Shown piece after piece: positions 46,851 through 54,374 of a stretch of DNA of 64,000 bases (within the stretch, counting starts at the first letter, position 1; each line of letters starts with the position of its first letter). This DNA comes from Metapseudomonas otitidis (GTDB lineage Bacteria > Pseudomonadota > Gammaproteobacteria > Pseudomonadales > Pseudomonadaceae): positions 1-64,000 of the forward strand of contig NZ_FOJP01000009.1 of NCBI RefSeq assembly GCF_900111835.1. Reading direction: 5' to 3'. The notes beneath the pieces were generated by a model. It had not been told where the DNA came from. It saw only the letters and a program-made list of their open reading frames with translations, and ran no database searches. The translations under genes and the position numbers were made by a program.

Positions 46851-49763
46851 CTCGTTGGTGCGGGCGGCGCGTTCCAGCAGGGACACGGCGAGCTGCCGCA
46901 GCTGCTGCAGGTCCACCGGTTTGGTCATGCAGGCATCGGCGCCCCGGCGGCGCGCCTCGGCCAGCAGGGCGTCGTCGGCCGCAGCGCTGACCACCATCAC
47001 CGGCATGCCCTGCAGGTGGGCGGAGCGGCGCACCTGGTCGAGCACCTGCAGGCCGTCGCCGTCGGGCAGGTCCAGGTCCAGCACCAGCAGCGCCGGGGTC
47101 ATCTGGTCGAGGGTGGCGAGGGCGCGGCCGATGGAGCCGACCCCGCGCACGTCGGCCACTTCACGCAGCCCTTCCTTGAGCACCTTGAGGCAGGCCGGGT
47201 GGTCCTCGACGCAGAGCACTTCCGGCAGGGTGATCGCACCAATGTGCTCGTTGAGCGAGCCCTGGGGCTGGGGCGCGGCGGCGCTGGGCAGGTCGATCCA
47301 GAAGCGGCTGCCGACGCCGGGGGTGCTGCTGAAGCCGATCTGCCCGCCCATCAGCTCCGCCAATTCGCGGCACAGCACCAGGCCGATGCCGGTCCCGGGG
47401 ATGGTTGAGTTCTCCCGGCCCAGGCGCTGGAACGGCTGGAACAGCATGGCCTGCTGCTCTTCGCTGAGGCCCGAGCCGGTGTCGGCCACCCACAGGCGCA
47501 CGCCGGTGGCGCGCACTTCGTAGCCGAGGCTGACCATGCCCTGGGGGCTGTTGTACTTGACCGCGTTGGACAGCAGGTTGAGCAGCACCTGGCGCAGGCG
47601 GCGGGCATCGGCCATGACGAACAGCGCCGATTCGGGCGCGGCCATCATCTGCAGTTGCAGCTGGCGTGACTGCAGCTCGGGCTGGATCAGCTCGGCGCAA
47701 CTGGTCAGCAACGGGCCGATGTCCACCGGTTTGAGCTGCAGCTGCTGGCGACGGCTCTCGATGCTGGAGAGGTCGAGGATGTCGTCCACCAGCGAGGTGA
47801 GGTGCCGGCTGGCGTTGACGATCTCCTGGGCGTACTCGCCCTCCTCCCGGCGCTCCTCGCGGCCTTCCGCATCCAGGGTGATGAGCTGGGCGAAGCCGTG
47901 GATGGCGTTGAGCGGGGTGCGCAGCTCGTGGCTCATGCTGGAGAGGAAGCGGCTCTTGGCCTGGCTGGCGGCCTGGGCCTCGCGGGTGGCGCGGCGCAGC
48001 TCCTCTTCCACCTCCTTGAGGCGGGTGATGTCCACGTGGGTGCCGGCCACCAGCTTGGCGTGGCCGTCGGCATCCCGCTCCAGCACCTTGCCGCGGCTGA
48101 GCAGCCAGGCGTATTGCCCATTGGCGTCGGCGAAGCGGTACTCGGCGTCGAAGTTCTCCTGCTCACCGGCGGAGAACTGGGTGCGCAGCTGGCGCAGCCG
48201 CTCGATGTCGTCGGGGTGCACGCGCTTGTTGAAGTCGGCCAGGCTGAGGTGGTCGCTGGGCAGCCCAAAGCGCCGGGCAAAGCGCCCGCTGATGCGGATG
48301 GTGTGGGCCTGCGGGTCGGTCTCCCAGATGCTCTCGGTGGTGCTCTCCAGCACCAGCTCCAGGTTGCGCTGGGCCTGGAAGCGCTCCTGCTCGCTGGCCT
48401 GCAACTGGGCGCCGGTGTGCTGCACCGCCTCGGCCATGTCGGCCAGCTCCTGGATGCCGCTCTGCGGCGCGGCGGGGTGGTAATCGCCCCGGCCCAGGCT
48501 GCTCATCATCCCGACGATGCCGGACATGGGCACCGACAGCTCGTTGGACAGGCGCCGCGAGCGCGACCACATCCAGGCGAAGAACAGCGCGTAGAAGAAG
48601 GCCAGGCCGGCGATCAGCAGGTAGCCGATCTGCTGGTAGCGCTCGGCCAGGCGGTTGGTCTCGCTGAAGATGTTGGCCTCGTCCACCACCATCATCAGGC
48701 GCCAGCCGGTCTGCGGGATCTCGGCCCAGGCGACCATCTGCTTGCGCCCGCCCAGCACCACTTCCTGCACGTTGCCCTTCTCACCGCTCATGGCCGCCAG
48801 CAGCGGGCGCATCTCGGGGAAGCGGTCGAGCTTGAAGTCCTCGGGCTTGAGCATCTCGCGGCGCACCGCCTCCTCGTAGGAGTAGCTGGTGAGCTCGCGC
48901 AGGCGGAAGTCGCGCTCGCCGGCCTCGGGCAGCGCCATGATGCTGTTGTCGCGGCTCACCAGCATGGCGTAGCCCTGCCACGGCACCTTGAGGCCGCCGA
49001 TCTCCTTGAGCATCTTGTCGACGGTGATGTCGAGGCCCACCACGCCATCGAGGAAGTCGCCGGTGTACACCGGGGCAATGGCGGACATCATCCAGCCCTG
49101 CCCGGCCGGGTCCAGGTAGACGTCGGTCCAGACCACGCGGCGCAGCGGGTTGTGGGTGGCGTCGGCGAGGTAATAGAAGTTGTAGTCGGGTATCACCATG
49201 TCATGGGGATACTGCTCGGGGGTCATGAAGAAGGGGTAGATGCGGTTGTAGCTGTCCCAGGTGTTGAAGTAGACCGCCGCCATCAGCGGGTCGGATTCGC
49301 GGATGGACTTCATCAGCGGGTCCAACTGCGACAGGCGCATCACCTTCTCGCGGTCCTGCTGCGCTGGCGGGGTGCTGTTGGCATAGAAGGAGGCAGCACG
49401 GCCGTCGTCGCTGCGGGTGTAGAACACCCCGTCCGGGGTCTGCGCGTGGCGCTGGCGCTCCAGGGCGTCGGGGCGGAAGTCCTCGTGGTGCAGCGCGCGG
49501 TAGGCGGCGTCGCGGTACATCCGCGTCAGCACCTCGATGCTGTGCAGGCGCCCGTCGATGATCTTGCCCTCGCGCACCACCGCGCTGCTCAGGTCCTCCA
49601 GCGCGCTGCGCTGCAGGTAGTCCACCTGCGCATCGCGGATGGCGCCGTTGGTCAGCAGGTAGACGGCGATCAGCACCGACTCCACGAGGATCAGCGGAAT
49701 CAGCGCGCTCTGCACGAACGCCCGCCAGATCCACTGGCGAAGGGGATGACGTGAACGCAGCAT
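46848..49763 (-). CDS. Hybrid sensor histidine kinase (Cache-PAS-HisKA-HATPase-REC)
   Basis: 971 residues from ATG 49763 (MLRSRHPLRQW). A membrane helix (about 12-34), a large periplasmic Cache domain (about 35-365), a second helix (about 375-395), then a PAS domain (about 455-570), HisKA with the phospho-His in SMSHELRTPLN (near 606), an ATPase domain (NLLSNAVKYNSP, DTGSGLS, GTGIGL) and a C-terminal receiver with Asp in LVLDLDLPDGDG (near 893). The ligand is unknown; Cache domains often bind small organic acids or amines. No response regulator gene is adjacent. It is divergent from ssrA, with 139 bases between. Confidence 0.93.
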   Translation of the reverse strand: MLRSRHPLRQWIWRAFVQSALIPLILVESVLIAVYLLTNGAIRDAQVDYLQRSALEDLSSAVVREGKIIDGRLHSIEVLTRMYRDAAYRALHHEDFRPDALERQRHAQTPDGVFYTRSDDGRAASFYANSTPPAQQDREKVMRLSQLDPLMKSIRESDPLMAAVYFNTWDSYNRIYPFFMTPEQYPHDMVIPDYNFYYLADATHNPLRRVVWTDVYLDPAGQGWMMSAIAPVYTGDFLDGVVGLDITVDKMLKEIGGLKVPWQGYAMLVSRDNSIMALPEAGERDFRLRELTSYSYEEAVRREMLKPEDFKLDRFPEMRPLLAAMSGEKGNVQEVVLGGRKQMVAWAEIPQTGWRLMMVVDEANIFSETNRLAERYQQIGYLLIAGLAFFYALFFAWMWSRSRRLSNELSVPMSGIVGMMSSLGRGDYHPAAPQSGIQELADMAEAVQHTGAQLQASEQERFQAQRNLELVLESTTESIWETDPQAHTIRISGRFARRFGLPSDHLSLADFNKRVHPDDIERLRQLRTQFSAGEQENFDAEYRFADANGQYAWLLSRGKVLERDADGHAKLVAGTHVDITRLKEVEEELRRATREAQAASQAKSRFLSSMSHELRTPLNAIHGFAQLITLDAEGREERREEGEYAQEIVNASRHLTSLVDDILDLSSIESRRQQLQLKPVDIGPLLTSCAELIQPELQSRQLQLQMMAAPESALFVMADARRLRQVLLNLLSNAVKYNSPQGMVSLGYEVRATGVRLWVADTGSGLSEEQQAMLFQPFQRLGRENSTIPGTGIGLVLCRELAELMGGQIGFSSTPGVGSRFWIDLPSAAAPQPQGSLNEHIGAITLPEVLCVEDHPACLKVLKEGLREVADVRGVGSIGRALATLDQMTPALLVLDLDLPDGDGLQVLDQVRRSAHLQGMPVMVVSAAADDALLAEARRRGADACMTKPVDLQQLRQLAVSLLERAARTNE

Positions 49764-49902
49764 GGGACGCTCTCTGTAAGGGACACCCTGACGATAGCTG
49801 GCAATCATATGTCATGCGGCCAGCCCGCCCCCAATTATCGCGGGACTGTCGACGTTGCCCGGGTTTTGGCGTACGATGCGCCCCTGCTCTAGAGCGAGCA
49901 TC

Positions 49903-50254
49903 GGGGCCGATTAGGATTCGACGCCGGTAACAAAACTCTAGGGGCATGCCGAGCTGGCAGCAGACCTCGTAAATCAGTTGCTGCACTTTAATAGTTGCCA
50001 ACGACGACAACTACGCTCTGGCTGCTTAATGCGCCAGCAGTCGCTAGGGGATGCCTGTAAACCCGAAACGACTGTCAGATAGAACAGGATCGCCGCCAAG
50101 TTCGCTGTAGACGTAACGGCTAAAACTTATACAGCTCGCTCAAAGCACCCTGCCTGTCGGGCGGCAATGAGCTAACTCAGTAGACCAGGCTAAGCATGTA
50201 GTCCCGAAAGCGGAGAACTGGCGGACGGGGGTTCAAATCCCCCCGGCTCCACCA
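49903..50254 (+). ncRNA. ssrA: Transfer-messenger RNA (tmRNA)
   Basis: 352 nt. The 5' end GGGGCCGATTAGGATTCGAC pairs with the 3' end, which closes with GGCTCCACCA (encoded CCA). The tag frame at 49997-50029 reads GCC AAC GAC GAC AAC TAC GCT CTG GCT GCT TAA, giving ANDDNYALAA, the Pseudomonas tag. With SmpB it rescues stalled ribosomes and marks proteins for proteolysis. Its 3' end is a frequent integration site, and an integrase remnant lies 600 bases downstream. Confidence 0.98.
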
Positions 50255-50257
50255 AAT

Positions 50258-50295
50258 AAACCCCTGATTTTCCTAGAGAAATTCAGGGGTTTTTC
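50258..50295 (+). terminator. ssrA terminator
   Basis: AACCCCTGA (50259-50267) pairs with TCAGGGGTT (50283-50291), followed by TTTTCTTT. Confidence 0.85.
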
Positions 50296-50300
50296 TTTGG

Positions 50301-50321
50301 GTGTCGAAAAAGTGTCGAAAA
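50301..50321 (+). repeat. Direct repeat GTGTCGAAAA x2, candidate integrase arm sites
   Basis: GTGTCGAAAA occurs at 50301-50310 and again at 50312-50321, 47 bases beyond the tmRNA 3' end. Short direct repeats at this place next to an att site resemble arm-type binding sites of tyrosine integrases. No copy of the tmRNA 3' end (the other att site) was found in the rest of the window. Confidence 0.45.
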
Positions 50322-50470
50322 CGGCATTGCCGTTCAGCCTTGGCAGCAGTAATTTCTACGAGCCGTGACCCGCACTGGGCCGGTGCTTGGCCAACTCGCG
50401 TACCGCAGTTGGTACCGTGATGATTCAGTACTTGAGCACGCGGACTTCCTTGTAAATACAGGAGGCCGAT

Positions 50471-50851
50471 GTGCCCAAGAACGCCATCAAAAAACACCGT
50501 CAATCCGCCTTCGACCGCCAACATGGGAAATGCTGCTACTGCGGCTTTTCGATGTGGCAAGGCTCTCCAGAATCCTTTGCTAAAGCCCATGGAATCTCTG
50601 AGGCCCAGGCAAGGCACTTCCGCTGCACCGCTGAACACCTGCTCGCTCGACAGGACGGAGGGACTGACTCCGAATCCAATATCGCCGCAGCCTGTGCACG
50701 ATGTAATGCGCTGCGCCACCAACGCAAATCACCCCCTGAGCCCGTCAAATACCAAGCCTTGGTGCAAAGCCGCCTGGATAAAGGTCGCTGGCACTGCATC
50801 CCACCGAAAGCAAAGCTGAAGAGAAGCAAACCCGTTCATCTCAGCCCGTGA
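50471..50851 (+). CDS. HNH endonuclease
   Basis: 126 residues from GTG 50471, with a strong AGGAGG site just upstream. The HNH/zinc pattern is clear: CCYCGFSM, then AEHLLARQDGGTDSESNIAAACARCNALRH, with two CxxC pairs and the conserved His and Asn. Such small HNH proteins occur in mobile elements and defence loci. It lies between the tmRNA att site and the broken integrase, and its last 11 bases overlap the integrase 3' end tail to tail. The exact substrate is unknown. Confidence 0.85.
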   Translation: MPKNAIKKHRQSAFDRQHGKCCYCGFSMWQGSPESFAKAHGISEAQARHFRCTAEHLLARQDGGTDSESNIAAACARCNALRHQRKSPPEPVKYQALVQSRLDKGRWHCIPPKAKLKRSKPVHLSP

Positions 50852-51833
50852 GTGGACCAAGGCGAACAGCATCCTGCAGGTGATCCGGAGCAAGGTGCGC
50901 ATACCGCATCGTCATCGCAACGGTGGAGTGCCCAAGGATTTTCTGCAGGGTGAGGATGTTGCCGCCGTTCTGGATGAAGTGGCTGGCGAAGGTGTGGCGC
51001 AGGACGTGGGCAGCCTGCCCTTTCGGGAGCTTGATGGTGGTTCGCTTCAAGGCCCGGCGGAAGGATGTGATGCACGACGTGAACTGCCCGTTTGTGCGCC
51101 AGTGCTTCCTGAGCCGATCCGCAAGCTCCCTGGATATAGGGACGGAACGGACCTTACCTGACTTGGTGCCGGCATAGGTGACGACATTCCCCTTCAGGCG
51201 GTTTGGGGGGAGCTTTTCGGCCTCCGACCATCTGGCACCGGTGGCGAGGCAAAGCAGTGTCACCAGTTCGGTGTGGGGGTTCTCGCAGCCGGTGCAGATG
51301 GCGTCGAGCAGTTCGCTTATCTGGTCCTGAGTGAGTCAGGACAGTTCACGCTCTTGCAGCTTGAGCGGCTTCACGCTTGCGAGTGGGTTGTCATAGTCGA
51401 GCTGGCCCAGGTCACGCAGTTCGTTGAACACGGCGCGGATGTAGCCAAGTTCGTTGTTCATCGTCTTCGGTGACACACCCGCATCGAGACGTTTACGCCA
51501 CATGGCGGAGTAGTCTGAAGCGTCGAGAAACCTTGCAATCGGGTTACGCAGACGAACAGCCACCTGCTCCAGCTTGGAGAGACGACGCTTTCCGTCACGG
51601 AGTGAGTGCCCGTGCAGGTTGTACCAGAGGCTGATCAACTCAGAGAGCCGGCGACGGTCCTTCGGTTTGGGTGTCCACGAAGGGGCCTCGATAACCCTGG
51701 CACGGCAAGTTGCTTCGAAGCGCTGTGAATCGCCCCAGACCATGCAAGTCATACAGCTAGGCGAGGCGGGAAGTTGATCTATGAGCGTGTAGCGACTGGC
51801 TCGACTAGAAGCACCCAGGCGCCGCGGGCGCAG
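50841..51833 (-). pseudogene. Tyrosine-type phage/island integrase interrupted by an in-frame TGA
   Basis: Two pieces share one frame. The N-terminal piece (SAM-like core-binding region, KTMNNELGYIRAVFNELRDLG) ends QERELS at a TGA (51336-51338). The frame then continues without shift LTQDQISELLDAICTG to MTLLCLATGARWSEAEKL, HVLRHTFASHF, ILGHSTVAMTMRYAHL, which contain the R, H-x-x-R, H and Tyr catalytic residues. Full length would be about 330 residues. The N-terminal frame is open from CTG 51833; the first ATG (51752) would cut off about 27 residues. It points toward ssrA. It is almost surely inactive unless the TGA is read through. Confidence 0.85.
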
Positions 51834-51868
51834 AGTTCACTGCTATTGGTTGCGGAATAGCATTGCCC

Positions 51869-51915
51869 TTGACCACCGATTGCATCGGATTTGACCACCA
51901 CGCTCGGCGTGGTCA
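51869..51915 (+). repeat. Three TGACCAC elements (two direct, one inverted)
   Basis: TTGACCACC occurs at 51869 and 51891, 22 bases apart, and GTGGTCA at 51909-51915. The last two form a hairpin. They directly precede a 38-codon open frame (51915-52031) without a ribosome site. This looks like the 5' edge of a lost mobile gene or an operator cluster. Confidence 0.4.
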
Positions 51916-51942
51916 TGACCGACAGAGAACGACTCGAACATG

Positions 51943-52323
51943 CTAATGATCAGTTGGAAGTGCATATCGAACAGCTCCGCAAATTGCACCTACAACCCCA
52001 CAAAACCAGTAAATATTTGAAGCATTATTAAAGTCACTCAGCAGTAGTTTTGAAGCGATTGCCGCAGTGATCCCGGCTGCTCCCCCGAGGATCGCGCCCA
52101 TCCCCCACCACATATAAGTGAGGCTGCTTAATCTGACTGTTATGGCTTGAAAAATAACAAAAATCACACCAGTTATAGCGGCCACCGGCCCTCCCATCAT
52201 GAATGCCGCCATAAGAGTAAAAGGGAATACCAGAGCTTCAAGACTGCCTCGAAATAAGATCAACAGACCGATGATTGGGCCAACTATTGTGAATATTAGT
52301 ATGGATAGGGCACCGGATTTCAT
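51943..52323 (-). CDS. AT-rich small membrane protein of unknown function
   Basis: 126 residues from ATG 52323, with AAGGA eight bases upstream; an in-frame start 14 codons earlier has no ribosome site. Four hydrophobic helices cover nearly the whole protein (LSILIFTIVGPIIGLLILF, LVFPFTLMAAFMMGGPVAAI, MWWGMGAILGGAAGITAAI, NIYWFCGVVGAICGAVRYAL). I do not recognise the family. Its base composition is clearly more AT-rich than the core genes, a sign of transfer with the island. Confidence 0.65.
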   Translation of the reverse strand: MKSGALSILIFTIVGPIIGLLILFRGSLEALVFPFTLMAAFMMGGPVAAITGVIFVIFQAITVRLSSLTYMWWGMGAILGGAAGITAAIASKLLLSDFNNASNIYWFCGVVGAICGAVRYALPTDH

Positions 52324-52415
52324 GGTTGCATTCCTTGGCACGGCAGTGAACCGATCGAGCCTCAAACTATAGCGGCATAGGCAGGAGAAGGCACCAGCGT
52401 CAAAGGAGGATCGCG

Positions 52416-52450
52416 GTAGCCGAGTTCAAAGGATATGAGAACCCGGCTAC
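52416..52450. repeat. 12-bp inverted repeat
   Basis: GTAGCCGAGTTC (52416-52427) and GAACCCGGCTAC (52439-52450) pair with one mismatch around an 11-base loop, about 95 bases upstream of the AT-rich membrane gene on the other strand. It could be an operator or hairpin. The rest of the 339-base gap (52324-52662) holds the promoter below. Confidence 0.45.
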
Positions 52451-52600
52451 GACTCATCAAAAACAGTTCGGAACCGTCGTGGTTTCATCAGGCAATTCTC
52501 TGGCACCTTTCACCACGGGTTATCTGAGTCACATAACTCGTGCAGCAACTTTTTACATCAGAGCATCCTTTACTGCGCTTGCACTGACCCGGCTTTTTCT

Positions 52601-52629
52601 TTGGACCCTCGACTGGCTTTTGCCATACT
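52601..52629 (+). promoter_or_regulatory. Sigma-70-type promoter
   Basis: TTGGAC (52601-52606), a 17-base spacer and CATACT (52624-52629) with TGC just before it (extended -10). It lies 33 bases before the next start codon. Confidence 0.6.
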
Positions 52630-52662
52630 GCCGCTCCCAATTCCCAGGATGGAGAAGCCCCC

Positions 52663-52938
52663 ATGACACTGACGTTGGATGCCGCCAAGGCCATACGGGA
52701 CGGTGGGATCGATGCGCTGGCGGCGCTGAACGACCTGCTCCAGGAGGCACTCCCGCACCTGACGGAGGCGCAGCAGGACGACCTGACCCGGATCACCGGC
52801 AAAGCCATGGGCATGATCGTCATGGACCTCATCAACCCGGCGGTGAAGGCCTATCCCGAGCTGGAGCCGGAGCAGAAGACCTGGAAGGCCGTAGCCCGGG
52901 AGACGGCCTCAAGGCGCGCAGCCCAGGCACAAGCCTGA
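52663..52938 (+). CDS. Small hypothetical helical protein
   Basis: 91 residues from ATG 52663 with GGAGAAG upstream and a good promoter. No signal peptide and no membrane helix. It is largely helical and rich in Ala, Leu and acidic residues (TLDAAKAIRDGGIDALAALNDLLQEAL, HLTEAQQDDLTRITGKAMG), and ends in a basic/Ala-rich stretch. I do not recognise the family. GC content returns to core level here, so this may be the native side of the island. A strong terminator follows. Confidence 0.7.
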   Translation: MTLTLDAAKAIRDGGIDALAALNDLLQEALPHLTEAQQDDLTRITGKAMGMIVMDLINPAVKAYPELEPEQKTWKAVARETASRRAAQAQA

Positions 52939-52963
52939 CCACAGCCTCCCCTGCCCGCCCACA

Positions 52964-52991
52964 AAAAAAGACGTCCGAGGACGTCTTTTTT
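52964..52991. terminator. Bidirectional terminator
   Basis: AAAAAAGACGTCC / GGACGTCTTTTTT with a 2-base loop, between the small hypothetical gene and the convergent SapC-family gene. Confidence 0.92.
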
Positions 52992-53043
52992 CATGCCCGC
53001 ACCCGCCAGCACGGACGAGGCGCGGAGCCCCGCCCGCCGGCAC

Positions 53044-53781
53044 TCAGTGCAGGGCCGCCTCGCCACGGGAAGTGACCATGCGGGTGAACAGGCGGTTGGC
53101 GTTGCCCAGGGACATCAGGTGGGCATAGATCCAGCCGAGGAAGCCGGTCTTGTGCAGCTCCAGCACCTGGGCATCGTTCAGGGCGAGGAACTTCGCCTCG
53201 TCCACCGCCAGGAAGTCCGACAGCACGAAGGTCTCGCCGCTGGAGTGGGTCAGCTGCAGGGTGCGCTTGGCCAGCAGCCCCAGTTCCTCGAGCTTGAGGA
53301 CGAACAGCCGGGTGCGCTCCATCTCGGCGGAGAAGTTCTGCAGGAAGTCGATCATCTCGTCGAGGAACGCGCTGTTGCCGCCCTCCTCCACGAACAGCTC
53401 ACGGCCCTCGCCCTCGTTCCAGCCTTCATAGGCCGCGTCGAAGCACACGGTGAAGTTGTGGGCATCGTCCTGGGCCAGCACGAACGGGTAGCGCCGCACG
53501 AAGGCCGGGATGTAGGTGTCCGCCTGCCAGCGCTGCTGCGCGTCGAGGTAGCTGTTGGTGCCTTCCTTCAGACCGAGCAGGGCAATGGGCACCAGGCGCT
53601 CGCCTTCGCCGATGAACAGGATCGGGTAGTGCGGCGCCGCCTGGAAGAATTCCAGGCCGGCCAGGGGGACCAGGTGGGTGGAACCGGCAAAGCCGCAATG
53701 CTCCATGGCACGCAGCTTGAGCGCCTTGTGCGCATCGCGGTTGAGGGCCTGGATGTCCTTGTAGAGCAGCAGGGTGGTCAT
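53044..53781 (-). CDS. SapC-family protein
   Basis: 245 residues from ATG 53781, with GGAGATA upstream; an ATG-like start eight codons earlier lacks a ribosome site. The segments ALNRDAHKALKL, FAGSTHLVPLAGLEFFQAAPHYPILFI, YIPAFVRRYPFVLAQDDAHNFTVCFD and the C-terminal FLAVDEAKFLALNDAQVLELHKTGFLGWIYAHLMSL match the SapC family. The name comes from Campylobacter surface-layer loci, but the biochemical role is unknown. It is cytoplasmic by sequence (no signal peptide). It seems monocistronic. Confidence 0.85.
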   Translation of the reverse strand: MTTLLLYKDIQALNRDAHKALKLRAMEHCGFAGSTHLVPLAGLEFFQAAPHYPILFIGEGERLVPIALLGLKEGTNSYLDAQQRWQADTYIPAFVRRYPFVLAQDDAHNFTVCFDAAYEGWNEGEGRELFVEEGGNSAFLDEMIDFLQNFSAEMERTRLFVLKLEELGLLAKRTLQLTHSSGETFVLSDFLAVDEAKFLALNDAQVLELHKTGFLGWIYAHLMSLGNANRLFTRMVTSRGEAALH

Positions 53782-53880
53782 GGGTATCTCCGTTGCATCA
53801 CTCAATGCAGTGCCAACCGGGCCAGCGACTGCCCGCAGCCAGGTCCGGCACCACGTCCTTGAAGGGTGGCGACCACAGGG

Positions 53881-54002
53881 CCGGCACTGAAAGGCCGGCC
53901 CCGGTTGAAGCGGATAGCGACGCGTTGCAGGCCAACACCGGCAAGACCGAGCGCCACGGCCCGGCCGTGATCGAACAACGCGAACGGTTCGCCGACGCTC
54001 AC
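53881..54002 (+). repeat. Dispersed repeat, copy A
   Basis: About 122 bases, matching 55776-55899 in the same orientation at roughly four of five positions. The best conserved part is GCAAGACCGAGCGCCACGGC and AACAACGCGAACG. It begins with the palindrome GCCGGCACTGAAAGGCCGGC. Confidence 0.75.
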
Positions 54003-54222
54003 CCTAGCGCCGAAGCATTGCAAGATTGCACGCCAAAACCCGAAGCGAAATACCCGCTCGAAAACTCTGCCTCAGCAAACGGCCTCTACCGATTGACCGA
54101 TGGCCAAACCGAGGCCCCGCTCAAGCCCATGAAGGAAAAAGGCTTGCTGCAGCAACACGATCAACGTCGGCGCGCCTTCTACACACTCGGTCCGACTGCT
54201 GGAGCCTGATTGGCTTTTGGCT

Positions 54223-54252
54223 GTTTTTGGATGTTTTTGGATGTTTTTGGAT
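54223..54252 (+). repeat. Tandem repeat, TGTTTTTGGA x3
   Basis: Three perfect 10-base units, about 120 bases after the nuclease gene ends (minus strand). T-rich in the plus direction. Confidence 0.85.
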
Positions 54253-54374
54253 GATCCAGCCCAAAACAGGGCGTCTCTGACGTCGGGTCATAGCCTCGAC
54301 GAGCCCACATAAACCGAACCCCATAGCCGGCGGCGCCTGCCGCCGACTCCAGCGTCCGAGCCGCAGCCGCTCGC

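Larger units (their letters stand above)
53782..54374. other. 593-base region without a clear intact gene; repeats and a possible gene remnant
   Basis: It holds one copy of a dispersed repeat (53881-54002), a three-unit tandem repeat (54223-54252), and an open frame on the plus strand ending at 54209. The last 40 codons of that frame (GLYRLTDGQ, then KPMKEKGLLQQHDQRRRAFYTL) look like the end of a winged-helix domain, perhaps the tail of a lost DNA-binding or ATP-binding gene. No convincing start or ribosome site was found. Confidence 0.4.

Noticed and set aside
51915-52031. A 38-codon frame as a functional gene
   Set aside because: No ribosome site and it runs into the antisense membrane gene; kept only as a possible remnant.
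53793-54209. A 138-codon plus-strand frame as a gene
   Set aside because: The first two thirds cover the SapC start region and the dispersed repeat; only the last 40 codons look protein-like.
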